From: Ceratotherium simum simum
Lineage: Eukaryota; Chordata; Mammalia; Perissodactyla; Rhinocerotidae
Direction of reading: 5' to 3'
Length of the DNA: 64,000 bases
NCBI RefSeq assembly: GCF_000283155.1
Contig: NW_004454207.1
Location: 17,889,608-17,953,607, forward strand
Position 1 is the first letter of the stretch. Every line of letters begins with the position of its first letter. The notes under the pieces were generated by a model, which made no database searches, had not been told where the DNA came from, and saw only the letters and a list, made by a program, of their open reading frames with translations. Positions 1 through 9,990 of the stretch are shown in pieces. Made by a program: the position numbers and the translations under genes.

Positions 1-204
1 CTCTTTCATAGTTCAGCTCCAACATTAACTCCTTTAGACCTTAATGTCTGACTTGTATGTCCCACTATGTATTCAAATATAATAGAATCACATTACTGAA
101 TTACAATAATTTATTTGACTGTGTTTCCCATTACACGGCGAGCTTCTTGAGGACAGAAACTATGGTTTCAGGCATGTTATTCCCTGTACATAACATGAGA
201 GCAT

Positions 205-425
205 GGGATCTGTATCATGCTTCTTAAATTCAAATCTAAGCTCTTCCACTTACTGACTGTCTGACTTCTCCCTTCTAAGCCTCACTTTTCTCATCTATAA
301 AATGGAACGTTACCCACCTTGCAGGGTTTTTGTTAAGGTTAAGTGAGATTAGTTCATGTCAATAAAGCACAGTGCCTACCATATGTTAAATACTCAACAA
401 ATGTTAGTTATTACTATGATGAGAA
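205..425 (+). repeat. MIR SINE
   Basis: Ancient mammalian tRNA-derived SINE in sense orientation. Visible landmarks are the CCACTTACTGACTGT core, the TCTCATCTATAAAATGGAA block, the GTTAAGTGAGATTA segment and the tail ACTCAACAAATGTTAGTTATT. This is the expected order for a nearly full-length MIR. It is heavily diverged and not expected to be active. Confidence 0.85.
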
Positions 426-544
426 CAGTAACTATTTATTTAATGACTAAGCATTCTCAGTGTATAATAATAATGATTATGAAGTCACTACCCTTTTAAT
501 AGAGCTTTGAAGGACTTCCACTTTTGTCACACATATAAGAGGAA

Positions 545-650
545 CTCTTAACAAGTGCTAACATTTATGGTATCTAACAGAGAAAAGAAACTAAAATATC
601 TTCTAGTATTCTTGCTCCATTTTGCAGATGAAGTAATTGAGGCCCTGTAA
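545..650 (-). repeat. MIR fragment, antisense
   Basis: Weak antisense MIR remnant. It is recognised from GCTAACATTTATGG followed by CCATTTTGCAGATGAAGTAA, the complement of the usual 3' half. Boundaries are uncertain. Confidence 0.4.
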
Positions 651-651
651 C

Positions 652-1260
652 ATCAACTGTATCAGTTAGGGTTTGATGAGAGAAGCAGAACCCTTTTGAG
701 TGACACAGAATGAGGGCTATATTATGTGGATTAGACCTTGGGCAATTGTGAGAGCTGGTGGGGGAGTCTCTGTGAGTGGTGAGTCCGAAGTCACAGTAGG
801 TCAGCAGAACCAGCAGTCAGGAAGCAGAGCTGAACTTGAGGTAAAGGAGCATGAGGACAAACTGGAACCCACCGGGACAAATTGGAACACATGCGTGTCT
901 CCTGCTGCCTCCAACCTTAATGATACAGGTGACCTGAAAAAGGAGATAGTGCCCTTTGCCCTTGAGCTGCACACGTGCTTGGCTCAAGACTTGGAGAAAC
1001 TGCAGGGCAAGATGTGGCAGGAGCTGAAGGTGTTGAGAACTGGTGGCTACTGGCACCGACAAGGTGAGCCAGGAATAGGCAGTAATGTGTTCGAGCTGCA
1101 GCAGTGCGTGGGGCCCTGCACTGACCTTCAGAGCACAGAGGCTGCTGCTTCACTTTCACCTTCTAAATCTCACACAAATTTCTCTTGCGGCCAACTCTAA
1201 CCTGGGGAAAGGAATTATTGGAAATGCAGTTCCAACTCAGATAAATTGGCGCAGTTGAAA
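652..1260 (+). repeat. Unassigned interspersed repeat, copy A
   Basis: Starts with TATCAGTTAGGGTTTGATGA and GAGAAGCAGAACCC, and ends with a block containing TCTAAATCTCACACAAATTT, CTAACCTGG and GGAAATGCAGTTCCAACT. The same opening and closing blocks occur in the same order and orientation at 42228-42930, so this is one dispersed family. The opening resembles a common mammalian repeat that starts CAGTTAGGGTTCTCCAGAGA, but I cannot name it securely. A 166-codon open frame (700-1200) lies inside it, starts with GTG and is judged incidental. Confidence 0.6.
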
Positions 1261-2821
1261 GCCACCGCATCAAGTAGCAACTCCACAAACGTGAAATTGT
1301 AGAACTGGCCCTACGACTCAATGTTCTTTTCATTAGATTAGTCTCCCATTTATAATAGTATGAATTTCAAGGCTAAGAACACATATTTTACTTTGGAAGG
1401 ATTAAGTATTAAATTTTTGAAAATAGACATGAAATCACTCAATTTTCATCAAAAGCGATGCCAGTCTTTACAGTAATTCTCATAAAATTTGGTTTTGTAG
1501 TATCAAATGGTCCATGAAATCATTTAGGCCCAACCTCCTTACTTAATATGACACCCCTGTTGGAAAAAATTTGGCTTAACATTGATCCATAGAATATTCC
1601 ACTTCTTGACAAAATAGGGAGGATAGTTTCCAGAGTTCTGATCCTTGTGGGGAAGTTCTGAATCATTCAGTTTTGGTCAAAATCACACAGAGGCTTTTGG
1701 TTCTAAGAGATGGCCTAAGCTAAGACCACAAAACCACAAGTAGCCACCGACCATTTTTTGTCTGATTTTGTGAAAACTCTTCCAACACTCCAAACTCTAC
1801 TACTTAGTAGCGAGGGAAATTTTACGTATATGAGAACCCGAATTTCTATGAAAACTTCGGTTTAAGTAGCTTCATCCAACTAATTACATATTGCTCAAAA
1901 AGCTATATGAAAAATAGAAGGAACAGAAAGCCCTAAGACTTTTGAAGAACCACCTCTAGGTGGCCCCAGAGCTCTGTTTCTGTTCTGACATCTTTGGGTT
2001 CTTATTTAAAAAGTCTCCACTAACATAGAAACTCCAACACACTTTGTGATAGTTATTAACTTTGTGACAAGCTTACCCCTTTCAATTCCATGTTACCTTA
2101 ATCATAACTTCTTTAAAGTGCTCTGTTTTGAAAACACATTTCTTCAATTCTTCCCACAGCACTTGTTTTGCCTTTCTTGTAGATGATTTAGCTCAAAAAC
2201 ATGATTCAGTACTCTTATAATACTCTATACTGTATATACTATATAAGGCATCTCTAAAATATTGTGACTGATTTTTTAATTGTCATTCGCTTTGAGGAGG
2301 GGAGCACCTGCAACCATTTTTTCCCCATGATATATGGCAGATTCCAAGAATCTAACTCCTTTATCTCTGAGGCTGAACCTTCACTTAAAGAGCTTTGATT
2401 ATACAGACTAGGCTGTCCATGGCCCAGGCAGGGCTGACCCACAAGGCATGTTCACCTTGGAAAGACAGTGGGGTTTCCAAGGATGGACTGAGATGTCAGA
2501 AACCATAGTGTGAGGATGGAAGCTGGCTTCAGAGTCTAGTTTTAGGGCAGTGGCTTTTCTGAATTGGGTAACCGGAGTTGAGCAGTATCTTCAGAGTGAG
2601 GACCTTTGACGTAGAGGCCAGTGACAGAAATGTCTCACGCAAAATTCAGCTCACCTCCTCTGTAGCCTTTTCTTTCCTTCTGGGACCAGCTCTGCCTGCC
2701 ATTCTTGCTAATTCTTTCTATGCTATTAAGTGAAACAAGGATATTTACTGAAGATAGTTTAACACACAAAGTTTCCCTAAGATGTTTTCATCAAATAATA
2801 TCTTGTTTAATATTAGAATAA
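1261..2821. other. Unassigned non-coding DNA
   Basis: About 1.5 kb of AT-rich sequence with no recognisable exon, promoter or repeat that I can name. The open frames here are short and frequently interrupted. Confidence 0.5.
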
Positions 2822-3062
2822 AACAGTGGTTGAGACCTTGTGATTTAGAGTCAGGGAGCTGTGGGCTTAGTTTTAGCTATGCCACTTACTAGCTGTGCAG
2901 CCACAGGAAAATTAGTTCATGTCTCTGAGCTTGGTTTCCTAAATGATATAATAAAAACAACACCTCAGAGCCTTGCTGTGAGGATCAAATGAAATATCAG
3001 TGGATATAGTGATCAGCACTGAGACAGCATGCCATAAGTGGTAGCTCTTACTATTTTTAATA
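2822..3062 (+). repeat. MIR SINE
   Basis: Sense MIR. Landmarks are GCCACTTACTAGCTGTGCAG (the most conserved MIR core), a TTGGTTTCCTAAATGATA block, GTGAGGATCAAATGA and the tail TGGTAGCTCTTACTATT. The full element order is preserved. Confidence 0.85.
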
Positions 3063-3084
3063 TTGCTTATTCAGAAGTGAAGTT

Positions 3085-3310
3085 ATAATGTCATCTGATA
3101 GAAATGGGTTTAAAGCTTGGAGTCTGAGTTCACATCTTGTCTTTCTAACTAGGCACCATCATTTATGAATTGTGACACCTTGGACAAATTGTTTAACACT
3201 TAACTCCCTAGGCCTTTGTCTCTTCATCTGCAGAATGGAGAGAATAGCTACTTCTTGTGGCCATTGTGAGGATTTTGTGTGTGCATGCATTTTAATTTGT
3301 TAAAAATTCT
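3085..3310 (+). repeat. MIR SINE
   Basis: Second sense MIR directly downstream of the previous one. It shows GACACCTTGGACAAATTGTT, TCTTCATCTGCAGAATGGAG and CATTGTGAGGATTTTG in the expected order. The core is more diverged than in its neighbour. Confidence 0.75.
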
Positions 3311-3564
3311 TGAGGAAATATGCACTCTGACTTAGGATGACAGGCTATCAAGAATTAGTCACTAAGCAACAAACCGGACAAATCTGGGGAGCAGAACAGA
3401 GAGGCTGGACCCCATGCCTTTCATACATATCTTTTCCACCTTGCTGTTCCTTTCATTCTTACCAGAAAGTTATTATAGGGGATACGATATTTAAGGAGGA
3501 GCCATTGCATTGTCCACAAATTTTGCAGAAAAGGAAAAGTTGGAAGTGGCATCAGAGATCACTG

Positions 3565-3702
3565 AGTGTGCATCACAATTATGGGAGCTTGTTTAAAAAT
3601 ACAGAACTTCAATCTTCATCGCGGAGGGTTTGAATAAGTAGACATAGGTCTTGCCCAGGAACTGGCATTTTCACTAGCACTTAGATGATCTGATACCCCA
3701 CA
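3565..3702 (+). mobile_element. MER5A-like hAT DNA transposon remnant
   Basis: Degraded short non-autonomous hAT-Charlie element. It keeps the order GTGCATCACAATTATGGGAGC, AAAAATACAGAACTT, AACTGGCATTTTCACTAGCA and GATGATCTGATAC, which parallels MER5A. The terminal inverted repeats have decayed, so the assignment is moderate. Confidence 0.5.
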
Positions 3703-3706
3703 ATGA

Positions 3707-4219
3707 AAATCAAAAGAGCGAATCTTTAAAAGGGGCAAAATTCCATTTTAGAAAAATCTACCTCTAAAACCCAAGATGTTAATCACTATTCTATTCTGGC
3801 CTTAGAAAAATGTGCACAGCTATTCATGTACAAATGTACATGCAAGAATGTTCGCTATTGGTAAGAGGTTAAGTTTAGCAGCAATGTAAATGTCCTTAAA
3901 TAAGGGATTCATTAAGTAAACCCTATCAGTTCTATCTATATGATGGAACACTATGGAGCCATTAAAATTAAAACAATTTTTTACAAGTTCATAATTTAAT
4001 GATAAGTGAAAAGGGAAGATAGTGAAGATATGTACAGTATGAATTCATTTTTGTCAAAATTATTACGTTCATAGAAGCTAAAGGACATATGCTAAAATAT
4101 GTAGGTTATAGATAATTTCACAATTTTCTTTGTGCTTTGCTTTCAAGATTTTCTGCATTAATATCTATTAGCTCCATGTTTAGGAATTTTAAAATATGAT
4201 ATTTTTAAGATTAAAAAAG

Positions 4220-4253
<34 letters not shown>

Positions 4254-4293
4254 ATATACTGCAGTGCTTAGTAAACACGTTTGCCAAAATAAC
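3707..4293. other. Unassigned AT-rich DNA with a microsatellite
   Basis: No gene or named repeat is visible apart from the simple repeat at 4220-4252. The text around 3840-4190 has old L1-like composition, but I could not align it to a specific part of L1. Confidence 0.4.
4220..4252. repeat. (CT)n-(AT)n microsatellite
   Basis: Eleven uninterrupted CT units followed directly by about five TA units. This compound dinucleotide tract is likely to vary in length between individuals. Confidence 0.95.
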
Positions 4294-4824
4294 TGTGGCA
4301 GGCAGAATAAAGGGTCCCCCAAAGACACCCACACTGTAATCCCCAGAAATTGTGAATATGTTACCTTACATGGTGAAAGGGACTTTGAAGATGTGATTAA
4401 GGGTTTGTTAGAGCCCTTGATATAGAAAGACTATTCTGGATTCTCCAGTGGACTCAATCTAATCAAATGAGTTTTTAAAAGCAGAGAACCTTCGTGGGCT
4501 GTGATCAGAGAGAAATGCGATGACAGAGGGTCAGAGAGATGTGATGTGAGAAGAACTCAAACTGCCTTTGCTGACTTTGAAGATGGAGGAAGGGGGCCAC
4601 AAGACAAAGAATGCTAACAGTTTCTAAAGTTGGAAAAGACAAAGAGAAAGATTCTCCCCTAGAGGATCCAGAGAGAAGTATAGCTCCTGCCTACACCTTG
4701 AACTTAGCCCAGTGAGATCTCTGTTGAACTTCTAAACTACAGAACTGGAAGATAATAAATTTGTGTTGTTTTAAACTGTTAAGTTTGCAGTAATTTGTCA
4801 CAGCAGCAATAGGAAACTAATACA
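4294..4824 (+). mobile_element. MLT1-type (ERVL-MaLR) solo LTR
   Basis: Solo LTR of an ancient mammalian endogenous retrovirus-like family. It begins TGTGGCAGGCAGAATAA and contains GTGAATATGTTACCTTACAT and GACTTTGAAGATGTGATTAA. Near the end it has GGAAGATAATAAATTTGTGTTG (polyadenylation signal) and GTAATTTGTCACAGCAGC, and it closes with CTAATACA. The TG...CA ends and the flanks ATAAC/AAAAC are consistent with a 5-bp target duplication. There is no internal coding region. Confidence 0.75.
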
Positions 4825-5334
4825 AAAACATAGCTAAATATTTGCCAGTGTTTAAGCTTTTTGCTAGTGTATAGACCCTCTGCCATAATCAACAACCAAA
4901 TTGCTGCCCTTATCAACAGTGCCACTAAAATCGTAAATGTTAATAGTGGAAACAACTTCAGCAACCATGTAATTCAAGACATATTCTATACATGAAGAAA
5001 CTAAGACCTGGAGAGGTAGGTGACAGCGGTTGAAAAATTAAAATGCTTTAAGTTGCAAGTATCAGAAAAGTTTGACTCACTCTGATTTACACAGTAAGGA
5101 GTTTTATTATCTCACATAACAAGAAACAGGGCGGTCTTCACCACAGGGCATCAGAACTCTGGCTGTTAGCAATTCCCTTGGCTCTGGGTATTGGCAAGAT
5201 GATTTCCTCAGAACCAGGCCTCACATCCACACACGACAATGGCCAGAGGAAGAATGGGAGTGTCTCTTCCTGTGTCTCCTTCTGAACAGTGAGGAATAGT
5301 TTCCCTTATACCCCTCAGCTATATATGTTATGTT
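4825..5334. other. Unassigned DNA
   Basis: No convincing gene. A short piece near 4985-5025 (GAAGAAACTAAGACCTGGAG) resembles the 3' part of an antisense MIR-type element. The rest is unassigned. Confidence 0.4.
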
Positions 5335-5553
5335 CTGAGCATGAAATCTAGAACCAGACTGACTGGGTTCAAATAACAATGCTGCCACTTAGTAGCTGTG
5401 TAACCTTCCTTGGGCAAGTTATTTAACTGCCATGTGTGTTATTTTCTTCAACTGCAAAGTGGAATGAGAACATTTTGCCTACCTCATTGAGTTTTTGGAG
5501 GATTAAATGAGTTATTGTGTGTAGAGAGCTTAGAACATTATCTGGCACATAGT
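5335..5553 (+). repeat. MIR SINE, left part, split by an LTR
   Basis: Sense MIR with GCCACTTAGTAGCTGTGTAA, GGGCAAGTTATTTAACTG, GGATTAAATGAGTTATTG and CTGGCACATAGT. The expected next bases (AAGCACTCAGTA...) are missing here and appear at 6027, after the LTR-like element. The MIR was therefore interrupted by that later insertion. Confidence 0.8.
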
Positions 5554-6026
5554 GAAGATAGTGACTACCGATTTGTTCAAGCCTCCCCGTACGCACATCC
5601 TTAAGGTAGTCCTCTTCCACACTGACTCTGGGCTCAGCCATGTGACTTACTTTGGCTGATGAAATAATATTGGCCACGACACAAGCAGAGACTTGAAATG
5701 CACTTGTGTAGTGGAGCTTGCCTTTTCTTGTTGCTCTTGAACACTGCTATCATATGAAGCAGCCCAGGGTAGCCTGCTGGAGAAGAGAAGCACATTGCTT
5801 CTGTTGCCTTGGCCAACACTAGACATATTAATGAGTCCATCCTAGATCAACTAGTCATTGATCACCCCTTGAGCTGACCACAGACACCTGTGCAAGCCCA
5901 ACACAGATCAGCCGTGCCAGCTCAGACCTGAAGAACCTTGCAGCCACCCCATAGAATCATGAGATAAGTTGTAGATTAAAGTCACTACATTTTGGAATGT
6001 TGTTATGTAGCAAAGGCTAACTAATG
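5554..6026 (+). mobile_element. Ancient LTR (MaLR/ERVL-like) inserted in a MIR
   Basis: Contains GCCATGTGACTTACTTTGGC, GAGACTTGAAATGCACTTGT and repeated CAGCTCAGACC-type motifs. It ends with TTTTGGAATGTTGTTATGTA and AAAGGCTAACTAATGCA, a common ending of old mammalian solo LTRs. Both flanks are halves of one MIR, which supports a discrete insertion. The exact family is uncertain. Confidence 0.5.
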
Positions 6027-6062
6027 CAGTAAGCACTCAGTACAAATTAGCTATCCTTTGCT
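6027..6062 (+). repeat. MIR SINE, right part
   Basis: GTAAGCACTCAGTACAAATT and AGCTATCC continue the MIR that ends at 5553. Confidence 0.65.
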
Positions 6063-6229
6063 ATTAAGTCTCGTTAGCCAATCACCAATAATGGTGATTA
6101 TCTAAATAATCATAATAAAGATTAATTTAGACCAGAGGCTCTCACCCTGGCTATGTCTCATTAAATGTATGTGAAGCATTAACAAGTGGCAGAGGTGATT
6201 CTGGTATGCAGCCAGGGTTGAGAGTAATC

Positions 6230-6370
6230 ATTTATTTGGTGTAATCATTGAGAAGGAATGGATGTTGGGATGTCAATCATCAACATCGTTACACACATGA
6301 TCACACAGCTGGTCAGTAGCAGAGCGATGATATTGGCTAATTCTCCTGAGCCCTGCCTGCTGTTTTTTTC
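6230..6370 (-). repeat. MIR fragment, antisense
   Basis: GATCACACAGCTGGTCAGTA followed by GCAGAGCGATGATATTGG matches the complement of the MIR core. It is truncated on both sides. Confidence 0.5.
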
Positions 6371-6810
6371 TATCATTCCATGCCGTGGGAGACGCTGATA
6401 CCCTCAGGCATTCACAACAAGTTAATTATTGGGCATATTGTCCAACAGCAGAGGGAAACTTGTTCACACTGTCTTTCTTTGAGCTGCACATATTCCGAGG
6501 CAAAATAAAAACTTCAGATACCATTACTGAGACCTTTTTTCTTTTTTCCTGCATGCCCAGCAGCTGGTGAGTGTTCAGCATCAGATACGAGAAGTTAAGC
6601 TAAATAAACTGGAGGAAAACCTTCTAGAGAAAGCAAGCTCAGCTTTAAAAACAATGCTGTTTGCTGACTCAAGAGCCCAGGACAGCTTAATAAAATTGAA
6701 CAGAGGAAAACCAATTAAACGCTTTAAACTGCTATTCTCGGGCTCACCAAAACAACACAAATCAAAAGAGGAAATATTCAATTATTAGTTGCAGCTGGAC
6801 TTTTGTGAAA
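6371..6810. other. Low-repeat block, candidate conserved non-coding element
   Basis: About 440 bases without any repeat I recognise. The block contains a strong acceptor-like pyrimidine tract ending in AG at 6560, followed by GGTGAGT at 6566-6572. It also has several AATTAA/TTAATA homeodomain-type words. A 73-codon open frame (6567-6788) begins with GTG, not ATG, and has no recognisable domain. Regulatory sequence is an inference from the lack of repeat decay; an exon is not supported. Confidence 0.3.
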
Positions 6811-6849
6811 GTTTTTTTTTGTTGTTTTTTTTTTTTTTTTTTTTTTTTT
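6811..6849. repeat. Poly-T tract
   Basis: Nearly pure T run with a single GTTG interruption. No retroelement body could be identified next to it on either strand, so it is listed as a simple repeat. Confidence 0.85.
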
Positions 6850-6984
6850 AGTTAAGCCAAGTTTCCCCTTTTGCTGCTGCTTCCCAGAAGGCCAAATGCT
6901 TTTTCAATCTCCAGAACGGACTTCACTGTGGATTCGCCCACAGGGATATTCAAAGAAATCCTAATGGCCTAATGCATAGCTCTG

Positions 6985-7320
6985 AGCATCCCACTTCTCT
7001 TTTCAAAAACTTTCAGGGGCTTCCCGTAGCTTGTCAATATCGTCGACCAAGTAGACAAAGTCTTTTGCAGTATGACCCCCCACCATACCTTTCTAGCTTT
7101 CTCTATTACTCTACCTACTTGTGGCCTGAATTCTTGAGAAACTATGGGGCCCATTGTCCCCTAATGAATCCTGTCCTCTACTGCCTCATGGTCTGTGCTT
7201 ATGCCTCACTCCATACCCACCTCTTCCATATATCCTCAATGGCTAAAGAACCCATTTTTCAAGACCAACCTAAAATGCTAATTTCATGAAGCCTTTCCTT
7301 ATCTTTCGTAGAAACTCACC
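6985..7320 (+). repeat. L2 LINE fragment
   Basis: Sense L2 3' region. CTTTCAGGGGCTTCCCGTAG matches the consensus CTCCAGTGGCTTCCCATC-type segment. It is followed by a pyrimidine-rich stretch with CCTCATGGTCTGTGC, CACCTCTTCCATATATCC and GAAGCCTTTCCTTATC. The open frame 6972-7289 is a decayed byproduct. Confidence 0.65.
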
Positions 7321-8193
7321 AGCCACAGACCATGTGGAATATGAGTGTAGTCGAGGTTTACTTAACTTGTTGTAGCTTGGGAGAACACATATCAGAGGAA
7401 CCATGAGGATTTTGACTTGTGCTGGCTGATTCTAAGTAGGACTTAAGGAAGCTGGGACCATTTCTGGATTGGGCGCTGTCAGGAAATGGGGGCCACTTGG
7501 TGATTGGGTATCTTGGTAACTTTTATCTGAGAGGCGGGAGAATTAAAGCAATGCTAGAGTTGTCATTGGTGAAGAAGCACATATACGACAGAAGAGGGGG
7601 TCATTTAGTCACTTTACTATTGCAGAGTGTCCTTGCCTCTAAGGCTCTGTCTGATCCTTGTTTGTATACTCTGTGTGTATAGATTTTGGTCGTATACCCT
7701 ATACGTTGTTTATGTTCAGTTGGGACATCTCTGCTCTTAGGACTGTTTTTCATTTTCTTACTATGCAACTGGTTGTGTCCATCTTCTCAGAGTCTCCATA
7801 GTACAGAGATGAGTAAAATGTACTACAGATACATCAACATTGGCCTCACAGATTTTTTTGTTGTTGTTTCTAGTTGACTCTTAAATCGGTTATATTTCAC
7901 ATTAAAACACAGCTTGTTTAAAAAATGCAACGTGTTTTGCAAAAGAGGAAAACTTGGCATGACTAGGCTTGTAGATCTGCATGGAAGAAACTGAATAGCA
8001 ACTATCTCTTTTAGACAGACATGTACTTTCCAGTTGACTACAAGTCTGGCCTCACATTACGTAGGTTTGCCTATTTACATTAGATTCATATTCCTTAGCT
8101 GCTGGTCCCTAGGGATAGCTGAGGCTACAATCTCTTCTTATTCATATTTCAGAGTTAAATAAGGGACTGTATAGAACAGTAGGAAAGATGGAG
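7321..8193. other. Unassigned DNA
   Basis: No gene or identifiable repeat. Moderate GC, with only short open frames that begin at alternative codons. Confidence 0.4.
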
Positions 8194-8231
8194 CAGTGGC
8201 CTGTAAAGGGCCAGATACTAAACATTTTAGG
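8194..8231 (+). mobile_element. hAT-Charlie-type element (MER1/MER30-like), left part
   Basis: CCTGTAAAGGGCCAGATACT followed by AAACATTTTAGG is the start of the same short DNA transposon found complete at 12561-12771. It is interrupted by an L1 after 8231 and resumes at 9635. Confidence 0.7.
8220..8231 (+). repeat. Target-site duplication, left copy
   Basis: AAACATTTTAGG occurs here and at 9635-9646, exactly bracketing the nested L1. The duplicated bases belong to the hAT element that was the target. Confidence 0.85.
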
Positions 8232-8689
8232 ATGTGTGATTTACAAATATTTTCCCCCAGTTGGTGGGTTGTCTTTTTGTTGTGTTGATGGTTTCCTTTG
8301 CTGTGCAGAGCTTTTTAGTCTGATATAGTCCCATTTGTTACTTTTTCTTTTGTTTCTCTTGCCTGAGGAGATATGGTATTCAAAACGATACTGCTAAGAT
8401 TGATGTCAAAGAACATACTCCCTATGTTTTCTTCTAGAAGTTTTATGGTTTCAGGTCTTACACTCAAGTCTTTAATCCACTTGGAGGTAGTTTTTGTGTA
8501 TGGTGTAAGATAATGGTCTACTTTCATTCTTTTGCATGTGCCTGTCCAGTTTTCCCAACACCATTTATTGAAAAGACTTTCCTTTCTCCACTGTATGTTC
8601 TTGGCTCCTTTGTTGAAGATTAGCTGTTGAAGACTAGCTGGGCTCTCAATTCTGTTCCATTGATCTGTGTGTCTGTTTTTCTGCCAGTA
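8232..8689 (-). mobile_element. L1, inverted 5' part of a twin-primed insertion
   Basis: Antisense L1 ORF2 from downstream of the reverse transcriptase domain. Translation of the minus strand at 8315-8527 gives recognisable ORF2p residues such as [20 protein letters not shown]. The plus-strand text switches to sense L1 at 8689-8691. The two parts are adjacent segments of one L1 in opposite orientation, and they share a few bases (AAATCA) at the joint. This is the classic product of twin priming during target-primed reverse transcription. Confidence 0.85.
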
Positions 8690-9634
8690 TAAATCATATA
8701 TCTGATAAGGGGTTAATTTCCAAAATATATAAAGAACTCATACAACTCAACAACAAGAAAACAAACAACCCAATCAAAAATTGGACAGAGGATATGAACA
8801 GACATTTTTCCAAAGAAGATATACAGATGGCCAACAGGCACATGAAAAGATGTTCATCATCACTAATTATTAAGGAAATGCAAATCAAAACTACAATGAG
8901 ATATCACCTCGCATCCCTCAGAATCGTTATTATTAACAAGATAAGAAATAACAAGTGTTGGAGAGAATGTGGAGAAAAGGGAATCCTCATACACTGCTGG
9001 TGGGAATTCAAGCTAGGGGAACCACTATGAAAAACAATATGGAGATTTCTCGAAAAATTAAAAATAGAAGTAACATATGATCCAGGTATTCCACTTTTGG
9101 GTATTTATCCGAAGAACATGTAAAAACTAATTTGGAAAGATATATGCACCCCTATGTTCATTGCAGCATTATTCACAATAGCCAAGACATGGAAGCAACC
9201 CAAGTGCCCATCAACAGATGAATGGATAAAGAAGATGTGGTATATATATACAATGGAATACCCTCAGCAATAACAAAAGACAAAATAGAGCCATTCGTGA
9301 CAACATGGATGGAACTTGAGGGTATTATGCTAAGCGAAATAAGCCAGATAGAGAAAGACAAGTATCGTATGATTTCTCTCATATTTGGAAGATAAACAAA
9401 CAAACAAACAAACAAACACATAGATAAGGAGAATAGATTGGTGGTTACCAGAGGGGAAGAATGTAGGGGGAGGGCGAAAGGGGTAAAGGGGCACATATGT
9501 ATGGTGACAGATGGAAACTAGACTTTTGGTGGTGAGCACAATGCAGTCTATACAGAAGCCGAAATATAATGATGTACACCTGAAATTTACACAATGTTAT
9601 AAGCCAATGTGAGCTCAATAAAATAATTAAAAAA
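8690..9634 (+). mobile_element. L1, sense 3' part of the same insertion
   Basis: Covers the C-terminal part of ORF2, the 3' UTR and the A-rich tail. The frame 8794-9030 shows [17 protein letters not shown] ORF2p residues. The terminal zinc-knuckle-like motif CX3CX7HX4C is damaged because its last cysteine is phenylalanine. The 3' UTR contains a (CAAA)n tract (9391-9418) and the lineage signature TAATGATGTACACCTGAAAT. The tail ends at the right target duplication. Non-autonomous and dead. Confidence 0.9.
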
Positions 9635-9824
9635 AAACATTTTAGGGATTGTGGGCCAGACAGTCTCTGTCACAACTACTTAACCCTAGCATTGTAGCAA
9701 GAAGGCAGCTAGAGACAATACAAAAAAAAAATGACCCGAGTTCCAATAAAATTTTATTTACAAAAACAGGTGTTGGAGAGAATTTAGCCCCCAGGAGTAG
9801 TGCTAACTTTGAGGCCCATTCCTG
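9635..9824 (+). mobile_element. hAT-Charlie-type element (MER1/MER30-like), right part
   Basis: Continues the element begun at 8194. It contains GGGCCAGACAGTCTCTGTC, GCATTGTAGCAAGAAGGCAG and TTCCAATAAAATTTTATTTA. The first twelve bases are the right copy of the L1 target duplication. Confidence 0.8.
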
Positions 9825-9825
9825 C

Positions 9826-9990
9826 CATTTGATCACAAGCCAATAACCACCTCTGGATTTTGAATTCTCATCTGTAAAATAATAATACTTGCTTTACATG
9901 TGAGGATCAAAATGGGATATTGTTATGTGAAAAATCTTTTTAAAATATGAAGCACTATATACTTAAAAGATATTATTAGCTTGTTATATA
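9826..9990 (+). repeat. MIR fragment
   Basis: TTCTCATCTGTAAAATAATA, ACATGTGAGGATCAAAAT and AAGCACTATATACTT follow the order of the MIR 3' half. The core is poorly preserved. Confidence 0.6.

Noticed and set aside
700..1200. 166-codon open frame
   Set aside because: It starts with GTG, lies wholly inside a dispersed repeat, has no recognisable domain and overlaps two open frames on the other strand.
6560..6788. Possible exon: acceptor-like tract, then a 73-codon frame
   Set aside because: The acceptor-like AG is followed only 6 bases later by a donor-like GGTGAGT, no downstream donor or polyadenylation context was found, and the frame starts at GTG with no known domain.
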